Shown piece by piece: positions 7,808-15,853 of a DNA stretch of 28,583 nt. Positions within the stretch are counted from its first letter, which is position 1; each line of letters starts with the position of its first letter. Made by a program: the position numbers and the translations under genes. The stretch spans positions 1 through 28,583 of the IMG/VR virus record IMGVR_UViG_3300020171_000104. One strand, given 5' to 3'. Under the pieces are notes generated by a model. The model did no database searches. It had not been told where the DNA came from and worked only from the letters and a program-made list of their open reading frames with translations. Source of the stretch: a virus.

Positions 7808-8260
7808 ATGCCCTACTGCACACAAGATGACATTTTACTTCAGTTGGACGAGGAAACCCTCATCCTGCTGACGGATGACGATGCAATCGGCGCGGTGGAT
7901 GACGCCATTGTCACGCGGTGCATCGCGGATGCGGATGAGGAGATCGATTCGGCCCTGGCCGTGCGGTACACGTTGCCTTTTGCCGACACCCCGGCCCTGG
8001 TTCGCAAATTGTCCGTGGATCTGGCCATCTGCAACCTCTATGGCCGCAGGCTGGCCGTGATGCCGGAAGAGCGCAAGGCCCGGTGCGGGCAAGCCAGGGA
8101 TATGCTGGATAAATTCGCCAGGGGGTTGAGAAGCCTGGATGTTCCGGAGCCGGATTCCAAGGCAGGTTCCGGGGCGGTGGTTTCCACCAAGAAGTCCGAC
8201 CGCATTTTCAGCAGGGGCCGGGCCTCGGAGGGCTCTTCCGGTTCCCTGGACAATTACTGA
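7808..8260 (+). CDS. Mu gp36-like head-tail connector (DUF1320)
   Basis: 150 aa. The N-terminal block YCTQDDILLQLDEETLILLTDDD followed by a helical ADEEIDSALAVRYTLPF and LAICNLYGRR is typical of the DUF1320 family, which sits after the major capsid gene in Mu-like phages. Members are thought to form the adaptor ring below the portal. The Ser/Gly-rich C-terminus (SRGRASEGSSGS) is probably flexible. AAGGGA at about 7796-7801 supports the start. Confidence 0.88.
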   Translation: MPYCTQDDILLQLDEETLILLTDDDAIGAVDDAIVTRCIADADEEIDSALAVRYTLPFADTPALVRKLSVDLAICNLYGRRLAVMPEERKARCGQARDMLDKFARGLRSLDVPEPDSKAGSGAVVSTKKSDRIFSRGRASEGSSGSLDNY

Positions 8261-8269
8261 TGATTTCAA

Positions 8270-8291
8270 ATTTGAAATTTGAGATTTGAAA
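8270..8291 (-). repeat. dispersed 22-nt AT-rich repeat, copy B (inverted)
   Basis: This is the exact reverse complement of 5202-5223, placed in the 45-nt gap between gp36 and gp37. An overlapping 16-nt palindrome, ATTTCAAATTTGAAAT at 8263-8278, extends it. Confidence 0.85.
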
Positions 8292-8305
8292 CAAGGGCAT
8301 AAAAA

Positions 8306-8860
8306 ATGACCCTACCGGATATCCGAACTGCAATTGTAAGCGCCCTGGCATCGTCCGGGTTGGGAGACGCGGTGAAAGCCCATCCGGGCGTGCTCACCGA
8401 GTCCGATGTCAAAACCATCCTGGTGAACACCCCGACCGCCATCCGGGTGGGGTGCATGGGGATTCCCGCTATTGCCCGCACAGACATGGGCGTGGAGTAC
8501 ACGCTTTCATGGGCAGCCTACATTCTGGCCCAGGACCGGGCGGGTGCGCCCAGGGATGAAACCGCCATGACCGCTGCCGTTTTGGTGGCCGGACTGGTGG
8601 CTGGAAACGTGTGGGGAAGAGACGACCTGGAAAGTCCCGTAAACATTACGGCGGACAATCTGTACTCCGGAGCCCTGGACAATCGACTGATTGCCCTGTG
8701 GGCCGTGACCTGGCGGCAGGCGTGGACGCCTGAAGGGATGGATGCTTCCACCCTGGATGATCTGCTGCGGGTGGTGGTGGATTGGGATGTGAATCCCGAG
8801 GCAGAGGATAAGCCCGCGCCGACGGATACCATTGAACTGGCCGGGGGGTCGGTGCTTTAA
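8306..8860 (+). CDS. Mu gp37-like protein (DUF1834), tail terminator-type
   Basis: 184 aa. Features are LPDIRTAIVSALASS at the N-terminus, SDVKTILVNTPTAIRVGCMG, a central YTLSWAAYILAQDR strand pair and the ending VVVDWDVNP. This pattern and the position between gp36 and gp38 fit the DUF1834 family, proposed to cap the tail tube or complete the tail. The ATG at 8306 directly follows a dispersed repeat, so the repeat may have replaced the native upstream sequence. Confidence 0.83.
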   Translation: MTLPDIRTAIVSALASSGLGDAVKAHPGVLTESDVKTILVNTPTAIRVGCMGIPAIARTDMGVEYTLSWAAYILAQDRAGAPRDETAMTAAVLVAGLVAGNVWGRDDLESPVNITADNLYSGALDNRLIALWAVTWRQAWTPEGMDASTLDDLLRVVVDWDVNPEAEDKPAPTDTIELAGGSVL

Positions 8861-8866
8861 GGGCGG

Positions 8867-8894
8867 TGAACCGTGAACAGTGAACCGTGAACAG
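8867..8894 (+). repeat. two tandem copies of a 14-nt repeat
   Basis: TGAACCGTGAACAG occurs twice back to back (8867-8880 and 8881-8894) in the gap between gp37 and gp38. It resembles the GTGAAC-type mini-repeats scattered in intergenic DNA of many deltaproteobacteria. Confidence 0.85.
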
Positions 8895-8918
8895 AAAGGG
8901 CAAAAGAGGAGAAAAGCC

Positions 8919-9104
8919 ATGAAAACCCTATTTTTAAAACCCAAACCCGGCGTGCTGGTGAAAGACCCGGTCACGGGAAAGCCTTTGGCAACAGAGGGTG
9001 AGGAAAAGCCGGACACCACGTACTGGCGGAGACGAATCACAGACGGTGATGTCACTGGTGGCGCTGGCCTCGTGCCTGCCCGGAAAAAAGGAGAAGAAAC
9101 ATGA
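8919..9104 (+). CDS. Mu gp38-like small protein (DUF2635)
   Basis: 61 aa. VKDPVTGKPLATEGEEKPDTTYWRRR is broken here into VKDPVTGKPLATEGEE and TTYWRRRITDGDV, both hallmarks of DUF2635, a short protein always placed before the tail sheath in Mu-like phages; its function is unknown. The start is set at 8919 (AAGAGGAG upstream) rather than an in-frame ATG at 8880, which lies in a dispersed repeat. The last residues GLVPARKKGEE look like a translated copy of the GC hairpin repeat seen before gp40. The stop overlaps the sheath start by 4 nt. Confidence 0.85.
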   Translation: MKTLFLKPKPGVLVKDPVTGKPLATEGEEKPDTTYWRRRITDGDVTGGAGLVPARKKGEET

Positions 9105-10573
9105 TATCGTTTAACAGTATTCCCGGCAATATCCGGGTGCCCCTGGCGTATGTGGAGTTTGACAACACCCGGGCGGTGGCAGGAACCCCGGCCATGCCCT
9201 ACAAGGTTTTATTTGTGGGCCAGAAGGTTTCCGCTGGAACGGCGGCGGTGAACACCCTTTACCGGGTGGCCACGGCAGATGCGGCCATCGCGCTTTTCGG
9301 TCCCGGAGCCATGCTGGCCCGGATGATTCAGATGTACAAGTCCATCAACCGGTCCTGCGATGTTTGGGCCATTGCCCTGGCGGATGCGGTGGCAGGGGTT
9401 GCGGCCACGGGCACCTGTTTGTTTTCCGGCACGGCTACTGCGGCCGGGACCTTTGCCATCTATATCGGCGGGGACCGGGTGCGTTTTGCGGTGCCCTCGG
9501 GCATGACCGCATCCCAGGCAGCAACGGCCCTGGCGGCTGCGGTGACGGCGGACACCACCCTTGCGGTCACGGCCACGGCAGATACGGCCACGGTGACGTT
9601 TACGGCACGGCACAAGGGGGTTTGCGGGAACGACATTGACCTGCGGTTCAATTACTATTCCGACGACGCCACCCCGGCAGGACTTGCCGCAACGTTGTCC
9701 CAGGTGGGCAGCGTGGTGGCCGGTTCCGGGAATCCCGATATGGCCGACGCCATCACCGCAATGGGCGACAACTGGTTCCAGGGCATGGTGACTCCCTATA
9801 CCGACAGCGCCAACATGGCGGCCCTGGAAGCCGAGCTTCTGGACCGCTGGGGCGGGGTCCGGCAGATCGGCGGGCTGGCCTATTGCTCCTACCGGGCTAC
9901 CCACGCAAACTCCGTGACGTTTGGAGATGGCCGGAACAGCCCCCTGGTGTGCTGCATGCCTTCGGGACAGAACCCGAACCCGACCTGGATCTGGGCCGCA
10001 GCCACCGCCGCCCAGGCCACGGCCAGTGTTGCCCTTGATCCGGCCCGGCCTTTTCAATCCTTGCCGTTGACCGGGTTAATGCCTCCGCCTGAGACCAGCC
10101 GCTGGATGCTGGATGAGTTAAACCTGCTGTTAAACGACGGCATGAGCACCTGGGAAGTGGATGCAGGAGGCGTGATCCGCATTAACCGCCTGATCACCAT
10201 GTATCAGGAAAACACTTATGGTTTGCCGGATGCGAGTTACCTGAACATCAATACTCCCTGCACCATTGAGTATCTGCGCTATAGTCTGCGGACCAGGGTC
10301 ACCCAAAAATTTCCTCGCCATAAACTGGCGGATGACGGTGTGGATTATGGCCCGGGCCAGGCCATTGCTACGCCTAAAACCATTAAAGCGGAGATCGTGG
10401 CTCTGGCCAGTGAATGGGTAGAAGCAGGTTTGGTTGAGAACCTGGATCAGTTCCGGGAAGAGCTGGTGGTGGAACGCAATGCGAGCGACCGGGACCGGGT
10501 GGACGTTCTGGTTCCGCCTGATCTGGTGAATCAGTTTATGATTTTTGCGGCTCAGATTCAGTTCCGGCTGTAA
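9101..10573 (+). CDS. Mu gp39/L-like contractile tail sheath protein
   Basis: 490 aa. The sheath subunit forms the contractile sleeve around the tail tube. The N-terminus (ISFNSIPGNIRVPLAYVEFDN), the region PYKVLFVGQKVSAG and the conserved C-terminal part RFPRHKL-like VTQKFPRHKLADDG are typical of Mu L-type sheaths. So are the ending DRVDVLVPPDLVNQFMIFAA and the final beta strand IQFRL. Residues about 105-185 are an Ala/Thr/Gly-rich inserted beta domain (many ATATADTAT-like segments), which would lie on the sheath surface. It overlaps gp38 by 4 nt. Confidence 0.95.
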   Translation: MISFNSIPGNIRVPLAYVEFDNTRAVAGTPAMPYKVLFVGQKVSAGTAAVNTLYRVATADAAIALFGPGAMLARMIQMYKSINRSCDVWAIALADAVAGVAATGTCLFSGTATAAGTFAIYIGGDRVRFAVPSGMTASQAATALAAAVTADTTLAVTATADTATVTFTARHKGVCGNDIDLRFNYYSDDATPAGLAATLSQVGSVVAGSGNPDMADAITAMGDNWFQGMVTPYTDSANMAALEAELLDRWGGVRQIGGLAYCSYRATHANSVTFGDGRNSPLVCCMPSGQNPNPTWIWAAATAAQATASVALDPARPFQSLPLTGLMPPPETSRWMLDELNLLLNDGMSTWEVDAGGVIRINRLITMYQENTYGLPDASYLNINTPCTIEYLRYSLRTRVTQKFPRHKLADDGVDYGPGQAIATPKTIKAEIVALASEWVEAGLVENLDQFREELVVERNASDRDRVDVLVPPDLVNQFMIFAAQIQFRL

Positions 10574-10621
10574 TGGACGGGCACCCGTAAGGGGTGTTCC
10601 TGCCAAATCATAAACACCTGT

Positions 10622-10644
10622 AGGGGCGGGTTTTATGCCCGCCC
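10622..10644 (+). repeat. 23-nt hairpin-forming GC repeat, copy B (inverted relative to copy A)
   Basis: AGGGGCGGGTTTTATGCCCG plus CCC is the reverse complement of 7771-7793. It lies between sheath and tube genes and runs straight into AAAAAGGAG, the tube ribosome site. An in-frame ATG inside the repeat (10635) gives a false longer start for the tube gene. Confidence 0.85.
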
Positions 10645-10661
10645 GTAAAAAGGAGAACAAA

Positions 10662-11021
10662 ATGGCGAAATCCATAGGGGTAGTAAAGATAAAAATGGAC
10701 GGCGTATTGATGCGCAGCAAGCCGGGCGCGTCGTTAGATCCAGGTGGGCCGGTAAGAACACCCGTGGACTGCGACCAGCCAGGTTTTTATTCCGAGACGA
10801 ACAAGAACAGCCATATTGACTGCGACATGGTGGTGGACGCGAATTTTTCAGCGGATGCCCTTCGCAGGGCCGATGATTTCACGGCTACATTTGAGAGTGA
10901 TACCGGCCAGATGTGGGTGGTGAACCATGCCTGGGTGGCCGAGCCCCCGGTCATCACCGGAGGAAACAACGGCGGGGCCAAGCTGGCCATTGACGGACCC
11001 CCGGCACAGGAGATGAAGTAA
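10662..11021 (+). CDS. Mu gp40/M-like tail tube protein
   Basis: 119 aa. The inner tube subunit stacks inside the sheath and conducts DNA. Segments IKMDGVLMRSKPGASLDPGG, SHIDCDMVVDANFSAD and FESDTGQMWVVNHAW match the Mu M-type tube family, and the gene follows the sheath as expected. The start at 10662 is chosen because AAGGAG at 10650-10655 precedes it and because the upstream in-frame ATG at 10635 lies in a dispersed repeat. Confidence 0.92.
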   Translation: MAKSIGVVKIKMDGVLMRSKPGASLDPGGPVRTPVDCDQPGFYSETNKNSHIDCDMVVDANFSADALRRADDFTATFESDTGQMWVVNHAWVAEPPVITGGNNGGAKLAIDGPPAQEMK

Positions 11022-11022
11022 T

Positions 11023-11391
11023 ATGGCACAGACCACCATAGACCTGAAAGACGGCCTGATCATTGGAGACAAAAAACATACCCTGGCTGAAATCAAGGAG
11101 TACACGGCCGGAGATCTGCTGGATGCCTGCGACGCTGCTGAAAAAATCGTTTACACAGTGGATGCGGCCCCGATCCTGGTATCCAGCCCTACCCGGATGG
11201 ATATGGAACTGCTCTGCCGCCAGATCGTGAGAATTGGCGAACATCCCGGGCCGCTGTCCATGAACGAAATGCGGAAGCTGTCCGGAACGGATCTGGCGCT
11301 GTTGCAAGGCGCTGCGGCTGCTCTTGACGCAGGGGCCTCCAAGGCCATTGCAAAACGGGGGCGTCATGGCGGCAGCCAGGGAAGCGATTGA
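11023..11391 (+). CDS. Mu gp41-like tail assembly chaperone, zero-frame product
   Basis: 122 aa, 1 nt after the tube gene and before the tape measure, where tail-assembly chaperones always lie. It begins MAQTTIDLKDGLIIGDKKH and continues with helical segments such as TAGDLLDACDAAEKIV and MDMELLCRQIVRI. The last nine codons beyond the G-run at 11357-11361 read RHGGSQGSD and look like an uninformative tail, as expected where ribosomes normally shift frame. The protein coats the tape measure during tail assembly and is not part of the finished virion (family knowledge). Confidence 0.85.
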   Translation: MAQTTIDLKDGLIIGDKKHTLAEIKEYTAGDLLDACDAAEKIVYTVDAAPILVSSPTRMDMELLCRQIVRIGEHPGPLSMNEMRKLSGTDLALLQGAAAALDAGASKAIAKRGRHGGSQGSD

Positions 11392-11509
11392 CGATATGAT
11401 GACCGCCATATCCGTTCGCGTGGGCTGGACCCGGACGGAGGTGGCGAGCCTGAGCTGCCGGAAATTACTGAGCACGTTTAAAAGCCTTTACCCGGAAGAA
11501 ACCGAATGA
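11023..11509 (+). CDS. gp41-gp41' extended tail assembly protein by probable -2 programmed frameshift
   Basis: In the zero frame the ribosome reads CGG GGG CGT at 11356-11364. Glycine tRNA on GGG at 11359-11361 can slip back two bases onto GGG at 11357-11359. Translation then continues GGC GTC ATG GCG in the frame that stays open to TGA at 11507-11509. The fusion would be about 162 aa, adding about 49 residues with DDMMTAISVRVGWTRTEVAS, and ends overlapping the tape-measure start. Tail assembly genes generally use such frameshifts, and Mu itself is reported to use a -2 shift in a G-rich site. An independent start at ATG 11366 is the alternative. Confidence 0.7.
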
Positions 11510-13080
11510 GCGATTTAAGAACCTCCATCATCCTGAATATGACGGGCAACCTGGGAACCCAGAGCCGGAGATTCGGCCGTGACCTGGAAAATATGGGGCA
11601 TCGTGGGGCAAGGGCCATCGGGCTGATGAACCGGGGGATCACCTCCATGACCAATGGCCTCAGCCGCCTGGGAAACCGGTATACGGGGTTTCTGTTTGGT
11701 GCCGGTGCAGCCGGGACCATTCGGATGGTTGGGAACCTGGAAAGCCGGTTCACCCGCCTGGGTATTCAGGCGAACAAAAGCGCGGAGGACATGGAGGCCC
11801 TGAAAAAACAGATTTTTGAAATATCCAATCTACCGGAAATCCGCATTGATCCCAGCCAGCTTACAGCGGCCATTGAAGAAATCGTGGAAAAAACCGGAGA
11901 TCTTGATTTTGCCAAGGCCAATCTGAAAAATTTTGCTGCCGCCATTCAGGCCACGGGAGGAGAAGGGGTTTCCATTGGCGGGATCGCCGCAGAGTTTCAG
12001 AAAATGGGCCTGAAAGACCCCAAGGACGTTCTGGAAGCCTTGGACATTCTGTCCAAACAGGGGAAATCCGGAGCGTTTACGCTTCAAAACCTCGCGGCCC
12101 TGGGTCCACGGGTTGTGACCGCATATACTTCAACAGGACGAACCGGCCTCCCGGCCATACGTGAAATGGGGGCGGCCTTGCAGGTGATTCGCCAGGGCAC
12201 CGGCTCAAGTGAGATGGCGGCCACTGCTTTTGAAGCGCTGATACGGACCCTGGGCGATTCAGACAAGGTTAAAATGCTTAAAAAAGGCGGCATTAAAATC
12301 TTTGACGCCGAGGAGCTTAAAAAAGGCCGGGAAATTCTCCGGCCCATCAATGAACTGATGGTTGAAATCATCCAAAAAACAAAGGGTAAAAAAACCCTTT
12401 TGTCAAAAGTGTTCGATGCTGAGGCCATGCGGGCCTTCAATGCGGCAGCGGCCGAATATCAGCAAACCGGCGTGGTCAGCAGCCTGCAAACTTTTTATAA
12501 TATTCAGGCCGACGGAACCACCGTGATGAAAGACTCGGCCCGGGCCGCCAAGGATTTTAATTCCGCACTCACGGGGATCACCACGGAAGGTCAGAAATTT
12601 GCTGAAAAGGAGTTGGGCGGAAAAATCAAAAAAGTAGCTGACGAGCTGAATAGCCTGGGGTCTGACACCGTCCAAAAATGGATGAGGGTTAGCGAAGCTG
12701 TAGTGGCAGCCGTGGGCGCGCTTTCGCTGGCGGCTAAAATCGGTGGGGTTCCGGGAGTTTTGGTAACGGCCTCAGGGATCGGAGGACTAGGCACCGGGAC
12801 CGTGATGAATGACGCGATGGGAGCCGTTTCCGGCAAAGCCTCCAGAGGCAAATACAAAGGCTCCGGCTGGCTGGGCGATGTGATGTGGGACAACACCCAC
12901 AACCCGGACGGCAGCAGACGGAAGCACAGCCGGTTGCAGGATTACCTGGATCAAAAATTCATTCCTGCTGAGTTAAAAATAACGGTTGAGGACGGGCGCG
13001 TGGCTGTAAAACGGATGACGCCGGGAAGCAATCTGGACATGACCGTTGACACCGGCCGCACCATGCAGGGGACGCGATGA
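11506..13080 (+). CDS. Mu gp42-like tail tape measure protein
   Basis: 524 aa, helical and Ala/Gly-rich, directly after the frameshift gene. The N-terminus MSDLRTSIILNMTGNLGTQS, then RFGRDLENMGHRGARAIG, and the central block with GGIAAEFQKMGLKDPKDVLEALDIL and FTLQNLAALGPRVV (written here in separate parts) match the TP901-type tape measure core. Two short hydrophobic stretches, FLFGAGAAGTIRMV and VVAAVGALSLAAKIGG, are usual for these proteins. The length sets tail length; at about 0.15 nm per residue the tail would be near 80 nm (estimate). Its stop overlaps gp43 by 4 nt. Confidence 0.9.
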   Translation: MSDLRTSIILNMTGNLGTQSRRFGRDLENMGHRGARAIGLMNRGITSMTNGLSRLGNRYTGFLFGAGAAGTIRMVGNLESRFTRLGIQANKSAEDMEALKKQIFEISNLPEIRIDPSQLTAAIEEIVEKTGDLDFAKANLKNFAAAIQATGGEGVSIGGIAAEFQKMGLKDPKDVLEALDILSKQGKSGAFTLQNLAALGPRVVTAYTSTGRTGLPAIREMGAALQVIRQGTGSSEMAATAFEALIRTLGDSDKVKMLKKGGIKIFDAEELKKGREILRPINELMVEIIQKTKGKKTLLSKVFDAEAMRAFNAAAAEYQQTGVVSSLQTFYNIQADGTTVMKDSARAAKDFNSALTGITTEGQKFAEKELGGKIKKVADELNSLGSDTVQKWMRVSEAVVAAVGALSLAAKIGGVPGVLVTASGIGGLGTGTVMNDAMGAVSGKASRGKYKGSGWLGDVMWDNTHNPDGSRRKHSRLQDYLDQKFIPAELKITVEDGRVAVKRMTPGSNLDMTVDTGRTMQGTR

Positions 13081-14261
13081 GCGCATTTGACGCCTATCAG
13101 AAAGGCAGTTTCCGGGGGGTGCCGTTTTTATATGTGGACTCGGACGAGGATCTGGGCCGCAGGAAGCTGGTGCATGAATATCCCTATCGGGATTTGCCCT
13201 ATGTCGAGGATTTAGGCCGGAAGAGCAAGAATTTTTCGATGGAAATCCTGGTGGCCGGGCCGGATTACATGGCATGGCGCAACCGGTTGATGGACGCCCT
13301 GGACGCACCAGGAGCCGGGGTGCTGGTGCATCCCACCCGGGGGCAAAAAAACGTGGAAGTCCTGGATGCCCGAGGTCCGAGAGAATCCACGCGGGACGGA
13401 GGCACGGCACGGTTTTACGTGACGTTTATTGAATCCGGACCGGCTCTTTATCCCTCCTTCCGGATGAGTCCGCAGGCAGAAACGATCCGCCTGGCAGATG
13501 GGGTGGATTCACTTGCGGCTGAACAGCTTGAAAAACGCACAAACATGACCGGGCCGGGCTTTATTGCCCTGGACGCCATCGCAAAAACGGTGGACTTTGC
13601 CGAAACCGTGAAGCGCACGATTTCGCGTATTCCGGAGCTTGCGGCCAGCAGCGCCGTGATGCAGGGCCTGCTGGATCTTTCCACGGGATCGAGCAGCCTG
13701 GTTTATGCGCCCATTGATTTATACAACAGCATCGCCACGATTTTCCGGGATATTCAAACCGCCGTGGAAAACCCCCTGGATGCCTGGAATGCCCTGGGGA
13801 ATTTTGCGGGCTATGCCGGAGCCGGGGATACGGTACCCCTGACCACGTTCAGCCGGATCACCCAGGCGGAGAACCGGACCCAGTTGGACCTGGCCTTTAA
13901 CCTGGCATCGGCCACAGCCGGGGCCAGGGCGGCCAGCGCAGGTGTCTATGACAGCCAGAACGCTGCGGACGCCGTTAAAAACGTGATCCTGTCCTGGCTG
14001 GATGATCTGGCCCTGATCGCAGATCCGAGGCTATTCGAGGCCCTGATGGATTTCAGGGCGGGGATTATTGCGGACCTGGGCAACAGGCCTGGACTGCCGG
14101 GCATCAAAAGCCTCACCCTGGTGGAGGCAACCCCGACCCTGGTGCTGGCCCACCGGCTTTACCGGGATGCTGGCCGGGACGCGGATATCGTGGCCAGGAA
14201 TCGGATCGTCCATCCGGGTTTCGTGCCGTCCGGCATGGTTCTGGAGGTGCTGGATGTCTGA
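13077..14261 (+). CDS. Mu gp43/N-like protein (DNA circularisation family N-terminus)
   Basis: 394 aa. Residues 1-125 carry the family signature: SFRGVPFLYVDSD, GRRKLVHEYPYRDLPYVEDLG, GVLVHPTRG and FYVTFIESG. The rest is a variable helical region. In Mu, N protein is a baseplate-tail component and also the protein first described as aiding DNA circularisation after injection. Position between tape measure and hub supports the call. The gene overlaps the next start by 8 nt. Confidence 0.9.
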   Translation: MSAFDAYQKGSFRGVPFLYVDSDEDLGRRKLVHEYPYRDLPYVEDLGRKSKNFSMEILVAGPDYMAWRNRLMDALDAPGAGVLVHPTRGQKNVEVLDARGPRESTRDGGTARFYVTFIESGPALYPSFRMSPQAETIRLADGVDSLAAEQLEKRTNMTGPGFIALDAIAKTVDFAETVKRTISRIPELAASSAVMQGLLDLSTGSSSLVYAPIDLYNSIATIFRDIQTAVENPLDAWNALGNFAGYAGAGDTVPLTTFSRITQAENRTQLDLAFNLASATAGARAASAGVYDSQNAADAVKNVILSWLDDLALIADPRLFEALMDFRAGIIADLGNRPGLPGIKSLTLVEATPTLVLAHRLYRDAGRDADIVARNRIVHPGFVPSGMVLEVLDV

Positions 14262-15297
14262 TGTGATCCTGACGGTGAACAACCGGCAATATGCGGGCTG
14301 GACCCGCGTGAATATCACCCTGGGCATGGAACAGCTTTCCGGGGCATTTTCAGTGGGGTACACGGAAAAATGGCCGGAACAGACCGAGCCCTGGCCCATT
14401 CAAAAAGGGGATGCGGTTTCCGTGGCCATTGATTCCCATGTGCTGATCACCGGGTTTGTGGATGATGCGTCGGTAGATTTTGACGCCACGGATCACACCC
14501 TGGAAATCACGGGCCGGGACGCTGCCTGCGACCTGGTGGACTGTTCGGTGGACAGTAAACCGGGGCACTGGGAAAACCGAACCGTGACCCAGATTATCAC
14601 GGATTTATGCAAGTCCTACGGCCTTTCCGTAACAGCCAAAACCTCTGTGGCCGAGCCTCTGAAAAATTTTGGCGTCCAGGAAGGCGAGATGGTGTTTGAT
14701 GCTATTGACCGGGCCTGCCGGTACCGGGGCATACTGCCCATGTCCAACGGACTGGGCGGGATCTGGCTGGTGAAGCCGGAAACGGTCCGTGTGCCCGTGG
14801 CCCTGGAGCAGGGGAAAAACATCAAGGCCGGGCGGTTTGTTGACTCCATGCGGGAGCAGTTTTCCCTGTACACCGTGAAGGGTTGCGACGTGGGTAAGGA
14901 CGATTCCACACCCCCCCAGAATTGCGGGCCGTCCGCCACGGCCACGGATTCCACGGTAAAACGATACCGGCCCCTGGTGCTGATTGCGGAAAACCCCTGC
15001 GATACGTCGGAATTGAAGAAGCGGGCCATCTGGGAGGCAGCGGTACGGCGGGGCCGGTCCAACCGCATCGGGATCACGGTCCAGGGGTGGACGTATCCGG
15101 GCGGGATCTGGAGGCCCAACATGCTGGTGCCCGTGAAATCATCGGCACTGAAGACCGACCGGGACAAATTGATTGTATCGGTGAACTTCAGCCGGGATGA
15201 GCGCGGCACATTGACATTTCTTGAATTGTGCGATCCGGAAGGGTTGACGCCCATTGAGATTCCGGAAGAGGCGGAAGACGAAGGCGGGTGGCTGTAA
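14254..15297 (+). CDS. Mu gp44/P-like baseplate hub protein
   Basis: 347 aa from the ATG at 14254, preceded by GGAGGTG at 14243-14249; longer in-frame starts upstream run antiparallel to gp43 coding sense and are rejected. The protein opens with SDVILTVNNRQYAGWTRV and has the hub pattern LEITGRDAACDLVDCS, AEPLKNFGVQEGEMVFDAID and YRGILPMSNGLGG. It then has the later domain with SNRIGITVQGWTYPGG and MLVPVKS. Hub trimers connect tail tube to spike and surround the tape measure end. It is the counterpart of T4 gp27 and P2 D. Confidence 0.92.
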   Translation: MSDVILTVNNRQYAGWTRVNITLGMEQLSGAFSVGYTEKWPEQTEPWPIQKGDAVSVAIDSHVLITGFVDDASVDFDATDHTLEITGRDAACDLVDCSVDSKPGHWENRTVTQIITDLCKSYGLSVTAKTSVAEPLKNFGVQEGEMVFDAIDRACRYRGILPMSNGLGGIWLVKPETVRVPVALEQGKNIKAGRFVDSMREQFSLYTVKGCDVGKDDSTPPQNCGPSATATDSTVKRYRPLVLIAENPCDTSELKKRAIWEAAVRRGRSNRIGITVQGWTYPGGIWRPNMLVPVKSSALKTDRDKLIVSVNFSRDERGTLTFLELCDPEGLTPIEIPEEAEDEGGWL

Positions 15298-15298
15298 A

Positions 15299-15775
15299 AT
15301 GTTTGAAAAACAGATCAATACCCTGCATCGGAAAATCAAATTAATTGCCGGACGGGCAGTCATTAATCTGGTGAACGATTCTTTAAAAGAGCAGACCGTG
15401 CAGCTCGGGATTTTGGAAGGGGAAACCCGGAACTCTGAGAGGTATCAGCATTATGGATTTACTTCCCACCCGCTTTCCGGAGCCGAGAGCGTGTTTATCT
15501 CCGCAGGCGGAAGCCGGAACCATATTATCGTGGTTGCGGACGGGGACCGAAGATACCGGCCAAGAAACCTTGCCCCTGGTGAAGTCGCCCTCTATACCCA
15601 TGAGGGCTTGATGATGTTGTTCAAAGCCGGTGGAGACATTGAAGTGACGGGCTGCGGAACGTTTTCAGCAGACGGCCACATTGCGGATTCCGTGAGCACC
15701 CTTCAGGCCATGCGGGATATTTTTAACACCCATACCCACGCCAGTGGGGCGGTTCCGGATCAGGAAATGGATTAA
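15299..15775 (+). CDS. Mu gp45-like baseplate spike protein
   Basis: 158 aa from ATG 15299, one base after the hub stop; an upstream in-frame ATG at 15254 would overlap the hub extensively and lacks support. The N-terminal OB-like part contains VQLGILEGETRNSERYQHYG and HPLSGAESVFISAGG, and a beta-rich stem follows. Near the end NTHTHASGA carries an H-x-H pair at residues 145-147, the pattern that in Mu/P2-type spikes binds a metal ion at the trimer tip. The spike punctures the outer membrane. It is shorter than the Mu protein. Confidence 0.88.
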   Translation: MFEKQINTLHRKIKLIAGRAVINLVNDSLKEQTVQLGILEGETRNSERYQHYGFTSHPLSGAESVFISAGGSRNHIIVVADGDRRYRPRNLAPGEVALYTHEGLMMLFKAGGDIEVTGCGTFSADGHIADSVSTLQAMRDIFNTHTHASGAVPDQEMD

Positions 15776-15787
15776 GGGCGGGAACGA

Positions 15788-15838
15788 GTGATGAGTAATG
15801 AGTAATGGGTATTTGGTTTTTCGCTGATCACTCATCAC
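15788..15838. repeat. intergenic inverted repeat with tandem ATGAGTA units
   Basis: GTGATGAGT (15788-15796) and ACTCATCAC (15830-15838) form a 9-bp inverted pair between gp45 and gp46. ATGAGTAATGAGTAATG inside the left part is a short tandem repeat of a type dispersed in related genomes. Confidence 0.7.
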
Positions 15839-15853
15839 GGCCTGGAGGGCAAA

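Noticed and set aside
9209-10057. 282-codon open frame on the minus strand
   Set aside because: Antisense shadow of the sheath gene with low-complexity His/Gly/Arg composition.
10635-10661. earlier start for the tail tube gene
   Set aside because: That ATG is inside a dispersed repeat and the ATG at 10662 has the proper AAGGAG ahead of it.
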